22,704 nucleotides of DNA. It comes from a virus. The translations under genes and the position numbers were made by a program. The notes beneath the pieces are model-generated. The model worked only from the letters and a program-made list of their open reading frames with translations. It searched no databases and was not told where the DNA came from. The stretch's first letter is position 1. Each line of letters starts with the position of its first letter. Below are positions 6,602 to 14,033 of this stretch, one piece after another. The DNA lies in the IMG/VR virus record IMGVR_UViG_3300006802_000630, positions 1-22,704 of that record; one strand, given 5' to 3'.

Positions 6602-7662
6602 TACTGGCCACCTAGGTATTTCATTGCGGATTTAGATAAAGCTGGCGCGTCTTGCTTATTGGTTTTAGGTCTTTGATCGCCTTTTAATGCTTGCGCACGC
6701 TCCATTTTCTTCTTTTTAAACCAACTTGCCCTTGTGTTACCGGACACGCCTAGGTATATAGCCGCCGACTCAAGATAATCTGCAAGTTTTTCTTGTGCGT
6801 CTCGTTTCTCTGTTAGCCATTCTTTTAGAGCAGGCCCATCAAGACGCTTAGGCATTGCTGTAGACATAGCCAGCGCCATCTCGCCCTCTGATAAAGCGCC
6901 GAACGTAGTGTTTGATATAACATCAAGGCCAAGACGATTTTGGATATTATCAAGCTTGATACTTGCAGCCTTCATACTGGGAAACATTGATTCAACCGCG
7001 CCAGTTCCAGCTCCTTCATCAATCAAGGCAATCGCTTCGTTATATATTCCAATAGTGTCATTGACTTTTTCTAGTCTATCAAATGCTGCAATAGATGCCT
7101 TTGCAGCTTCCTTTTGACTAATAATGCCCGCCTCGACCTCGCCTTTTAGCTCTTTCTCAGCTTCTAGCGTTGCTGTTTTCTTCTCCCCTGCCGCGCGCCT
7201 TAGATTTGAAACCTTCTCAGCTCTAGCGGCTTTTATTGCATCAGCTGCGGCTTGACCTTTTAACAGCTCACCAGTAGGGGCGTAAACTTTAACCCCGCTT
7301 TGTGCAGACTGGATAACTGTGCCATCTTCTAGTATTTCCTGAGCGCCTATTCTCTCTGCTTTTCCATCTTCCATATTAGCAAGCTCTTGCTGCTCTTTCG
7401 CATAAGCGCTCTGTTGTCGCAACTGCTTAGCTTGCTCAGGAAATTGTGTAAATGCTTGAATCATAAGCTGTTTTTTTTGCTCAGGGTTTTGAGCTGCATT
7501 AGCTTGGCCTACCAAGGTCATAAACTGCTGCGTGTTTTGAATGTTTTGATCCTGCATGCGATTATTTACGATAGCTTGGCCGCCAGCTTGAGCTAGACCC
7601 CCAAGACCCTGAAGAGCTTGATTAGTAGCGATAGCGGGTTGCACATAAAAAGGATTAGCCAT
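6601..7662 (-). CDS. Ejection (pilot) protein in gp20 position
   Basis: A 353-residue protein that is probably packaged in the head and ejected with the DNA, at the position of P22 gp20. The N-terminal 30 residues are small and Gly/Ala/Gln-rich, residues 35-170 are a Gln- and Glu-rich helical region, and about 185-315 form a conserved-looking domain. Its core SIKLDNIQNRLGLDVISNT then FGALSEGEMALAMS and the WLTEKRDAQEKLADYL helix are a recurrent phage ejection-protein motif. The C-terminus is basic (FKKKKMERAQ). The gene shares one base with each neighbour (TAATG starts), so the three ejection proteins are translationally coupled and probably made in fixed ratio. Confidence 0.72.
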   Translation of the reverse strand: MANPFYVQPAIATNQALQGLGGLAQAGGQAIVNNRMQDQNIQNTQQFMTLVGQANAAQNPEQKKQLMIQAFTQFPEQAKQLRQQSAYAKEQQELANMEDGKAERIGAQEILEDGTVIQSAQSGVKVYAPTGELLKGQAAADAIKAARAEKVSNLRRAAGEKKTATLEAEKELKGEVEAGIISQKEAAKASIAAFDRLEKVNDTIGIYNEAIALIDEGAGTGAVESMFPSMKAASIKLDNIQNRLGLDVISNTTFGALSEGEMALAMSTAMPKRLDGPALKEWLTEKRDAQEKLADYLESAAIYLGVSGNTRASWFKKKKMERAQALKGDQRPKTNKQDAPALSKSAMKYLGGQ

Positions 7663-8588
7663 TATATTTCCCCTAGGCGTTTTTCAATTTCTTCTTTAAG
7701 TATTCGCTTATAACCATCATCACCAGTAATTACAAGATCAGGGTAAACAGTTTCAACCTCTTGAGCAATGTAGCCAGTTTCTGCGCCTTCTTTGCCAGAT
7801 TCTGGAAGCCAATTCCATTGATACTTAAAGATAGATGGATGCGTTGTTTTGCCTATCTGCTCAATATCTGTCTTTAATCGTTTATCTGATATAGCTGATG
7901 CACCAAATTGCCCACCAATGCCAAGCAATGTGCCTATAGCTTGCTGCTGAGCATTGGCCGCACCTATCTGACCTTGCGCTAAAGTCTGACCGATATTAGC
8001 CGTACCTTGTGCAATCTGTGGTGCCATTGATGGAAGCCGTGATAACTGTCCCAATCCAGCTAATCGTTGCTGTTGCTGTTGTTGCTGCTGATTAAATGCT
8101 TGCAAGGTAGCTTGGTTTTGCAGATCAGTGTTATAGCCAATTAGGTTGGACGTAGTTGCACCACCTCTTAAGCCAGAACCAGCCGCCGCTCTACGGGCCA
8201 ATGCTTCTTCACCAGCTTCACGACCTCCCATGATAGCGTCATACAGCGGGCTTGACTGAGCCTGTGAAAGTAATTGCTCTTGGCTTGGGCGGGTTGCTTC
8301 AATCTGAGTAAATCCACCAGTCTCAGGATCAATCCCTATGCCATAGTAAGCACCTAATTGAGTTAAAGCGCCCTCTCGGAATGCTTGAGGTAAAGCTTCA
8401 GTTTCTTTTAGGTAATCAAGTGCAGCTTGCTGAGCTTCGGCTTGTGTTGCTGCCGCCGCTTTTGCTGCGTCTGCTGCGTCACCACCTAGTAGCTTATCAT
8501 CAACGCCACGACCAATAGCATCGACTGACTGCGCTAAAGGTGTATCCTCAAGCCTTCTCTGTGCTTCTTTAAATGGATTAAATCCCAC
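7662..8588 (-). CDS. Ejection protein in gp7 position with C-terminal S74 chaperone domain
   Basis: A 308-residue protein. Residues 1-230 are Ala/Gln-rich with a run of eight glutamines (167-174) and a hydrophobic stretch at about 215-232, typical of podovirus ejection proteins; the place matches P22 gp7. Residues 233-308 are a compact intramolecular chaperone/peptidase S74 domain: SDKRLK at 234-239, IGKTTH, FKYQWNW, then GYIAQEVETVYPDLV. Ser234 and Lys239, five residues apart, are placed like the self-cleavage dyad of endosialidase-type chaperones, with cleavage expected between S234 and D235. The gene starts at GTG with AGGAG 6 bases upstream. S74 domains are best known from tailspikes and fibres, so its use on a pilot protein is notable. 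Confidence 0.75.
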   Translation of the reverse strand: MGFNPFKEAQRRLEDTPLAQSVDAIGRGVDDKLLGGDAADAAKAAAATQAEAQQAALDYLKETEALPQAFREGALTQLGAYYGIGIDPETGGFTQIEATRPSQEQLLSQAQSSPLYDAIMGGREAGEEALARRAAAGSGLRGGATTSNLIGYNTDLQNQATLQAFNQQQQQQQQRLAGLGQLSRLPSMAPQIAQGTANIGQTLAQGQIGAANAQQQAIGTLLGIGGQFGASAISDKRLKTDIEQIGKTTHPSIFKYQWNWLPESGKEGAETGYIAQEVETVYPDLVITGDDGYKRILKEEIEKRLGEI

Positions 8589-8597
8589 GTTATTCTC

Positions 8598-9260
8598 CTA
8601 TGTGCTCATTTGCTTAGCGGTTTTGGATTTATCTATAAAATCATTTAGCTGTGTAATAGCTGCGTTTAAATCCATAACAAGCTGGTTAACATCGGCTTTC
8701 AATTCATTGGTTAGATCGACATTGGCCTGAGTGTCGGTCTGACTGTAAGTAGCCGCTGCCACTGGTGCATCAGGACTATCTACACTTACTGTAGAATCAA
8801 CCGCATCATTCACTAGTGAAGCCAATAATACAACGCCGCCTGTGGCGGATTGGGCAAAATCACCTGTGCCTATATTGTCACCCGTTACACCATGCTCACT
8901 TGTTGAAGCGTTATGCGCATTAAAGTCATTTGTTACAGATGCAATATCTAGAGCGTTTTGGGCAATGTTTAATGAGTTGGCAGCAATATTAATGGCATTC
9001 TGCGCTATGTTGTTTGCGTTATTGTTAACACCAACTGTATTAGAATCTATCTCAAGCTGTTGATCTGCATTCGTTTGTGTATTCTGGTTAACTTGCTCTT
9101 GCAGGGTTAGGCTAGCATCAGACAAAGTATCTATATCTTGCTGCTTATCCAAATAATCCTGAACTTGAATCTCAGACCATGCTGGGTTCTCTCGCTTAAT
9201 ATCACTCCAAGATAGATTGGCCCTACGGCGTCTTATGGCTTCTTCTTCACTAATTGCCAT
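8598..9260 (-). CDS. Tail-needle-like coiled-coil protein (gp26 position)
   Basis: A 220-residue protein directly after the gp10-like gene, where P22 has its needle gp26 (233 residues) that plugs the tail and pierces the envelope. Residues 45-110 form a coiled coil with exact heptads IAQNAIN/IAANSLN/IAQNALD starting at 85, 92 and 99, suitable for a trimer. Residues 112-175 are Gly/Ser/Thr-rich (HGVTGDNIGTGDFAQS), and a second helix at 172-212 starts YSQTDTQANVD, a pattern like the YTQSEIQ start of the gp26 C-terminal helix. The N-terminal 40 residues (basic RRRR, two WS motifs) do not resemble gp26. The call rests on architecture and position. Confidence 0.6.
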   Translation of the reverse strand: MAISEEEAIRRRRANLSWSDIKRENPAWSEIQVQDYLDKQQDIDTLSDASLTLQEQVNQNTQTNADQQLEIDSNTVGVNNNANNIAQNAINIAANSLNIAQNALDIASVTNDFNAHNASTSEHGVTGDNIGTGDFAQSATGGVVLLASLVNDAVDSTVSVDSPDAPVAAATYSQTDTQANVDLTNELKADVNQLVMDLNAAITQLNDFIDKSKTAKQMST

Positions 9261-10708
9261 TAGGAAAGCTCCACATTAAATAAACCGAAAGACATTCTAT
9301 TTCTAGTAGCGCCGCGAAACTTAAACCCAACCCAATGACGAATATATCCAAGCGCATAAGCAATAAACCGCTGATTGTAGTCGTACCTATAACCGTAATT
9401 CATATTGTACTCAACCCCATATTGCCTGCCATCCTGAGTAATACTCACAAAAACATTTGCATCTTCTGTGTTGTTAACAATACCAGCTATCGTTTCAATC
9501 TCGATTTCATCAATAGATAGTGTCTCACCTTTCACAAAAGGCGTAAACAAAAGCCACTCCGCTATATCGCCATAATGAGTAGCCACACCGTCATCGAATA
9601 CGCCCAAAGTACCGTCTCGAAGATCGCCCACTAACCATTGGTTAATTCGAGGGTCTTGCACAAAGTCTTTGGCTCGATAAGGATTGCCGCCTGTAGTGTC
9701 GGTTTTAAGGATTGACCAAGAAGCGTTCTTACCTGCTGATTGTGCAATAGTCTGGTTATACATAATGGTCATATCAGGCAATTGAATAATAACCATCTCA
9801 ACATCATCCTGAACCACACAATCTACAGTGATGGTTTCTAGTTTAGATTCTGTATAGGCACTTAAGATTTGCTCAATCTCGCGGCTAGCTACCTTTTGAA
9901 ATGATCCGGCAGTATAAATATAAACACTTGGCGCGCTTTCTTGCTGGCGGCCAACTAAATACCACTTGCCAGACATTAAGCCCATTGAATGACTACCAAC
10001 AACACCAAGACGGGTAGCCTTTTGATTTAAAGGAGAGAATGCAAAGCCTTCTGATCCAGTAAGGTAGAAATGCTCAATAGAACGTGAGCCAAAAGCAATA
10101 AGCTCATCATTTTCAGCTTGTCTAAGTGCGTAAGTGTAATCTGCTACAAATTCAGGCACCGCCTCTGCGCTAGTTAACCATACTTCCTCAGCAGGCTGAC
10201 CACCAAACTCGTCAAATTGAGAGTGATAGACTCTTTCACCATCAGTTAGAAACATAATCGAAGAAACATAGCACCCAGAAATTGGATTGCCCACCACACT
10301 ACCAAGGATAGGATTATCAACGATTTCCCTAAAGCCTTGAGCTGGGTTGTAATACCAAAGACGGTTGTCACGAACTATCGCTACATTGTTAAATGAAAAC
10401 CAGATAGTTGCCTGACCAGTACCAGAGACGGTGCCAAGCACAGCAACCAAACCTGAACTTGAAACACTAACAAAATCAGAACCTTGCACTCGGTAGTGAT
10501 TCTCAAAGCCCTCAGCAGTACACCAAATGCCCCCACCAGATACACCAGAAGAATTACCAAACTCAGTTAAGCCATGGATTTGTTGCATGTACCCAGCAGC
10601 ACCAAGGATTTGCCGTGGTATAGCGTACATATTGACAGGCAGAGTATCGCGATAGTCTACTTTTACACTATCGAATGTATCGCCTTTGATGAGAGTTACA
10701 GCGGCCAT
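9260..10708 (-). CDS. P22 gp10-like hub / packaged-DNA stabilisation protein
   Basis: A 482-residue protein of the P22 gp10 family (P22 protein 472 residues), the hexameric tail hub under gp4 that closes the portal and carries spikes and needle. Aligned landmarks with gp10 are DYRDTLPVNMYAIPRQIL near the start, SRSIEHFYLTG, SAPSVYIYTAGSFQKVASREIEQIL, LLFTPFVKGET and the final IRHWVGFKFRG. The fold is a multi-blade beta structure. I prefer the ATG at 10708, with a weak GTGGG upstream, over a GTG at 10720 that has no ribosome site. A nested hairpin covers the ribosome-site region. The last base of its stop is shared with the next ATG. Confidence 0.92.
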   Translation of the reverse strand: MAAVTLIKGDTFDSVKVDYRDTLPVNMYAIPRQILGAAGYMQQIHGLTEFGNSSGVSGGGIWCTAEGFENHYRVQGSDFVSVSSSGLVAVLGTVSGTGQATIWFSFNNVAIVRDNRLWYYNPAQGFREIVDNPILGSVVGNPISGCYVSSIMFLTDGERVYHSQFDEFGGQPAEEVWLTSAEAVPEFVADYTYALRQAENDELIAFGSRSIEHFYLTGSEGFAFSPLNQKATRLGVVGSHSMGLMSGKWYLVGRQQESAPSVYIYTAGSFQKVASREIEQILSAYTESKLETITVDCVVQDDVEMVIIQLPDMTIMYNQTIAQSAGKNASWSILKTDTTGGNPYRAKDFVQDPRINQWLVGDLRDGTLGVFDDGVATHYGDIAEWLLFTPFVKGETLSIDEIEIETIAGIVNNTEDANVFVSITQDGRQYGVEYNMNYGYRYDYNQRFIAYALGYIRHWVGFKFRGATRNRMSFGLFNVELS

Positions 10709-10712
10709 AATA

Positions 10713-10752
10713 AAACCCACGCAAAATATTGATAGTATTTTAACATGGGTTT
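10713..10752 (-). promoter_or_regulatory. Nested hairpin over the gp10-like ribosome site
   Basis: In the leftward transcript AAACCCA and TGGGTTT (perfect 7-bp arms) enclose a second perfect pair, AAAATA and TATTTT, with a 7-base loop. The outer 3' arm contains the only ribosome-site-like bases (GTGGG) and ends 4 bases before the gp10-like ATG at 10708. It could mask translation start of the hub gene, or act as a weak terminator because TATT follows. The pairing is seen directly; the role is inferred. Confidence 0.5.
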
Positions 10753-10772
10753 CTAGTAGTTGATAGTCTGCG

Positions 10773-12509
10773 CTAATTGATGGAGCAGCTAAGCTCTGTA
10801 ACAGTCATATCATTAGTATTATCTTCGTTTGAGATCCATAACTCATAGTAATCACCATTTGAAGTAAGGTCGTTACCAATAATAGTTAGGGTTCGCTCTC
10901 TATTATCGACCTCTAAAGCTTGGGTTGACCCAACAAGCAGCGCACCATTTTTGTAAATATAAAACCTAACAAGCCTATTACCAGTGCCAGAAGTCCTAAC
11001 AACGGTCACACTATAAGATATAGTAGTGTTGAAAGTCTTCAGATCATCATAGGTAAGCTGATTGCTTGCCGACATAGAGAACCGCTGGATATTAGTTCCT
11101 GCTATTGTAGTGCCGAGTACTTTTGTTGGCGTTAGCGCAGCTAGGAAAGTTGTAGGCACTATATTGTTAGTCATATATAAGGAGCCAATACGGTCACTAT
11201 CTGGAATAGTATTATTTAGATCAAACTCCCAGCCAAAATCAGAGGTCGTGATCCCACTCAAGGTTGGAAGATTACCCCCAAAAGTTGTGTTAGATATAAC
11301 AGAGGCCTGACCGTTTGTCGCAACATTAGCTCCACCAGAAGCACCACTCAGGAATACAAGTCCCGCGGATGACTCTATAAAGTTGTGATCCATACTTATC
11401 GCTTGGGCAACGCTAGCCCCTAAATCAATCAAGGTTCCTGCTACAGTATTTTCAACAATATTACCGTTAAATCTAATCCCTACATTTTCAATTCCATCAA
11501 ATGAAACTCCATTATTAAGCGACTGGAAAGCACACTTCTCAAACTGAACTATTTGCAAGTCCTTAAATATACCTACCGAAATAGAGTCAATTAAAACGGA
11601 AGAGGTAACAAACAAACTATTAATCGAGGGTGTTGTGACATCAGCAACATCAAAAATAGGGCCGCTAGGATTTATTAGGGATAGGCGATCTATTATAGCT
11701 CCTGCGTCTCTCCCTTCAATTAGTGCTTGAGCATTATTGGTTAATAGAATGTCTAGTTCTGGATTTTCCCCGAAGATAACATTTGAGCCATTTAAAGCTA
11801 TTTTGTCATTCCCTAGATTGATTAGGCCGTTAATCTCGTAATCGGTATTAGATAAAAGAGTGATTACACCGCCAGAAGGATTAGGGAAATCAGATTTCTG
11901 CTTAACCAACACATAATTCGATCTATCTTGAACTGGTGTCGAGCTTCCTTGCGTAGCTGGGATTAAACGACTCGCTGTAACGGTGGCTGTTTCTGCATTA
12001 GACCAACCTGAGCCTGATAGGCTAGGGATGCCCTCTACCAACCCACCTGAATTATTCCCGCCAGCGTCTCGGTATATCTCGACAGTTATGATTTGACCTT
12101 GAGTAAAATCATTAAATACATTGAATTGTAAGGGAATGACTATATTTGCGTTATCAAGCTCGGCCAGCACTGATCCACCAGCTTGAACCCCATCGACAAG
12201 CAACCGACCATACACCATAGATATTCCACTGGCACCAACTCGCCCAGTTTGAAGTGTGATCGTCAGATAGTAAGTTCCACTCTCGTTTACTGTGACATTC
12301 CCAGAAGCATCAATTTGAAGCGGAGTATTTACACCGCCTTGAGCTGGGCCAAACTCAACTTGGAGTGGCGTGTCTAACGCTGTCGGATTTTGAGATGCCG
12401 CCGTACTTCTGGCAGTGAATATAAGCTCGCGCTTAGCACTGTTTGCTGATCCACCGCCACCGCCTATTTCTTGCGGGCCTATACCTATTGCTTGTGGGCC
12501 TAATGTCAT
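10773..12509 (-). CDS. Beta-helix protein with two jelly-roll-like domains
   Basis: A 578-residue putative virion surface protein. Residues 1-21 are an anchor-like imperfect repeat (GPQAIGIGPQEIGGGGG). About 27-182 form a C1q/TNF-like beta sandwich (ESGTYYLTITLQTG, GRLLVDGVQAGGS, TQGQIITVEIYRDAGG). About 200-455 are short strands with Asn, Ile and Gly in a beta-helix pattern. About 471-578 form a second beta-sandwich (RFYIYKNGALLVGS, YYELWISNEDN). This architecture suits a trimeric spike, head fibre or other receptor-binding protein. It overlaps the 108-residue gene by four bases, so the two are probably made together, and both sit between gp4- and gp10-like genes where P22 has none. Which sugar or receptor it binds cannot be told. 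Confidence 0.6.
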   Translation of the reverse strand: MTLGPQAIGIGPQEIGGGGGSANSAKRELIFTARSTAASQNPTALDTPLQVEFGPAQGGVNTPLQIDASGNVTVNESGTYYLTITLQTGRVGASGISMVYGRLLVDGVQAGGSVLAELDNANIVIPLQFNVFNDFTQGQIITVEIYRDAGGNNSGGLVEGIPSLSGSGWSNAETATVTASRLIPATQGSSTPVQDRSNYVLVKQKSDFPNPSGGVITLLSNTDYEINGLINLGNDKIALNGSNVIFGENPELDILLTNNAQALIEGRDAGAIIDRLSLINPSGPIFDVADVTTPSINSLFVTSSVLIDSISVGIFKDLQIVQFEKCAFQSLNNGVSFDGIENVGIRFNGNIVENTVAGTLIDLGASVAQAISMDHNFIESSAGLVFLSGASGGANVATNGQASVISNTTFGGNLPTLSGITTSDFGWEFDLNNTIPDSDRIGSLYMTNNIVPTTFLAALTPTKVLGTTIAGTNIQRFSMSASNQLTYDDLKTFNTTISYSVTVVRTSGTGNRLVRFYIYKNGALLVGSTQALEVDNRERTLTIIGNDLTSNGDYYELWISNEDNTNDMTVTELSCSIN

Positions 12510-12832
12510 GGTGTCACCCCTTTTAATTCCTGATCATTAACAGCAATGAAGCCCTCAGATACATCAGAACCCGTCACCGTGAACTGATAAAGCTTGGTAT
12601 TGAATTGATAAAGGAGAGTTTGAGGCGCTGTTAAATCAATCACGCCATCAGGGATGGCCTCATAGACCTGTGAGTCAGGGGATTGCGCCTTGATTTCAAT
12701 GGTTCCCGCTGTTGGGCTTCCATTAACCTCAAAGCTGACTTGGTGGTAATAGGTGGTGTTGTCACTACCAACGGAACGGATATTTTGAGATTCATATACT
12801 CCGTTCGCTAATGGCACTAAGAATTTAGCCAT
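12506..12832 (-). CDS. Small beta-rich virion-associated protein
   Basis: A 108-residue protein of unknown function, rich in beta strands and lacking cysteine or charge clusters (MAKFLVPLANGVYESQNI...). Its last segment (YQFTVTGSDVSEGFIAVND) resembles the beta-sandwich proteins that decorate capsids or adapt fibres, but I cannot place it in a family. Its stop overlaps the start of the beta-helix gene by four bases (ATGA), which suggests that it is a partner, for example an adaptor. It follows a 153-bp structured intergenic region. Confidence 0.65.
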   Translation of the reverse strand: MAKFLVPLANGVYESQNIRSVGSDNTTYYHQVSFEVNGSPTAGTIEIKAQSPDSQVYEAIPDGVIDLTAPQTLLYQFNTKLYQFTVTGSDVSEGFIAVNDQELKGVTP

Positions 12833-12985
12833 GTTAAAGCCCTTAATGAAGGTTAAGCGAAGGGAATTGTTTTGCCCTGTACAGCTAGGGCGTTATGTGA
12901 AGGATGTGAAGGTATAGGCGGGTGATCACCCTAAGTCAGCCCCCTTCACAAGACTGACAACCTCATTATACATTATTTTCAGCGA
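12833..12985. promoter_or_regulatory. Structured intergenic region with palindromes and TATAAT boxes
   Basis: This 153-bp gap in the late operon has no gene. TGTGAAGG (12905-12912) pairs perfectly with CCTTCACA (12943-12950), and between them is a perfect 12-bp palindrome, GGGTGATCACCC (12920-12931). ATGTGAAGG occurs twice in tandem at 12895-12912. A third element, GCCCT/AGGGC, lies at 12874-12891. Facing left are two TATAAT hexamers, at 12985-12990 (inside the end of the gp4-like gene) and 12966-12971, but without a good -35 box. No T tract follows the hairpins, so they are not ordinary terminators. It may be an internal promoter with an operator or an RNA-processing site. Confidence 0.4.
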
Positions 12986-13720
12986 TTATAGAAAGACGTT
13001 TGTCTTCCTCTCACAATTGTTAATGATAAAGTTCTTATTAACAGTAAGTACGTCGGTTGAATTGGTCTTGGTTGCTGTTATGCAAACCGTGTATCCACCT
13101 ATACGAGTAAAGGTTAATTGAGCTGAAGCCGTTGCTTCATCAAAGGTTTCATTCTCAATAGTAATGCCACTACCGCTAACCTCCCACGATACAGAAACAA
13201 GCTCTTCATCAATCAGCCAAGCGCTAAAGTCTTCAGTGTAATTAAGCACATCACCTTTAAACACATAATCTGCGTCTTGGTTAGCAGCAGGCTCAGGGTA
13301 GAAATGACGATCATTACGACCCCATTCATTACCGGAACCAGTAGGCAGAGTAGATGGCAGCTCAGCTTCAGGAACATGAATGGCTATTTGCTCTAGCGTG
13401 CGCATACCTTTATTGGAGCGCTCCACAAGCGTTGGTGTAGCTTGCTTGCCAAATAAGTCAACAAGCCTTAACGCAAGAAGAGACTTAAAAGCCCCTGCCA
13501 TTTCAGCGGTCAAGCCGCTAGTGTCATCAGTATCGCTTAGACCGTAATTTGCAGGCTGCTGCCAATTAATATCAACACCCATGCCTTTAAGTTCAGAGGC
13601 TAAATCATCAGCCTCCTGAACGCCTACTGATACCTGCTCAGGCTGTGGATTAATAGTTAAGCCACTAATACGAATAATCGAATAAGCGCCGTTTACTAAA
13701 TCACCCTTCTTGATTTGCAT
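12986..13720 (-). CDS. P22 gp4-like tail accessory factor with extra C-terminal Ig-like domain
   Basis: A 244-residue protein; P22 gp4 is 166 residues. Residues 1 to about 142 match the gp4 family, the first adaptor ring added under the portal after packaging: MQIKKGDLVNGA, a DDLASEL helix, then LPTGSGNEW at 125-133 followed by DRHFYP, which parallels the MPTGSGN...WHYFPG end of gp4. Residues 158-235 add a beta-sandwich that reads as Ig-like (WEVSGSGITI, GGYTVCITATKT). The start overlaps the preceding gene by 20 bases. The extra domain might contact the neighbouring beta-rich proteins or the capsid, which is inference. Confidence 0.82.
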   Translation of the reverse strand: MQIKKGDLVNGAYSIIRISGLTINPQPEQVSVGVQEADDLASELKGMGVDINWQQPANYGLSDTDDTSGLTAEMAGAFKSLLALRLVDLFGKQATPTLVERSNKGMRTLEQIAIHVPEAELPSTLPTGSGNEWGRNDRHFYPEPAANQDADYVFKGDVLNYTEDFSAWLIDEELVSVSWEVSGSGITIENETFDEATASAQLTFTRIGGYTVCITATKTNSTDVLTVNKNFIINNCERKTNVFL

Positions 13721-13979
13721 CTTGAGCCTCTTTGGCTTCCGCTAACATTTTTTTAATAGTTTCCATCTTAGCGCGGCCACTAATCTTTTTACCAGTTAAT
13801 TGCTCGTATTCTTCACGCAGCTCTTTTTCTTCATCAGAAAGGCCCTCGCCAATCTTATCTACAGAATCAACCCATCCAGCCTTAACAAAGCTGTTGTGGG
13901 TTTCTTGGTCGTTAATCATTACAGCGTGATAGCCTTTATCAGTGCTAGCCGCTTTAAACAGTGTTATTACACGTTCCAT
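13701..13979 (-). CDS. Small head protein with HeH/LEM-like C-terminus
   Basis: A 92-residue protein of unknown function between coat and gp4-like genes. Residues 1-40 look like a small beta/alpha unit (KAASTDKGYHAVMINDQETH). Residues 45-82 are two helices with the pattern LREEYEQLTGKK then AKMETIKKMLAE, which resembles the HeH/LEM and Rho-N-type helix-extended-loop-helix found in small phage head proteins. It might assist head completion or bind DNA, but no direct evidence exists. It overlaps the gp4-like gene by 20 bases, so the two are coupled. Confidence 0.65.
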   Translation of the reverse strand: MERVITLFKAASTDKGYHAVMINDQETHNSFVKAGWVDSVDKIGEGLSDEEKELREEYEQLTGKKISGRAKMETIKKMLAEAKEAQDANQEG

Positions 13980-13990
13980 CTTTTACCCCT

Positions 13991-14015
13991 AAAAAGAGAG
14001 GGGCTGAAGCCCCCC
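13991..14015 (-). terminator. Intrinsic terminator after the coat gene
   Basis: In the leftward transcript GGGGC-TTCA-GCCCC forms a perfect 5-bp GC stem with a tetraloop, followed by TCTCTTTTT. It lies 18 bases after the coat stop. Such a terminator would keep coat mRNA in excess over the downstream tail genes. Confidence 0.75.
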
Positions 14016-14033
14016 TTAAATGATAATAATCTA

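Noticed and set aside
8054-8092. Trinucleotide repeat (GTT/GCT runs)
   Set aside because: It is simply the polyglutamine run of the ejection protein and not an independent repeat element.
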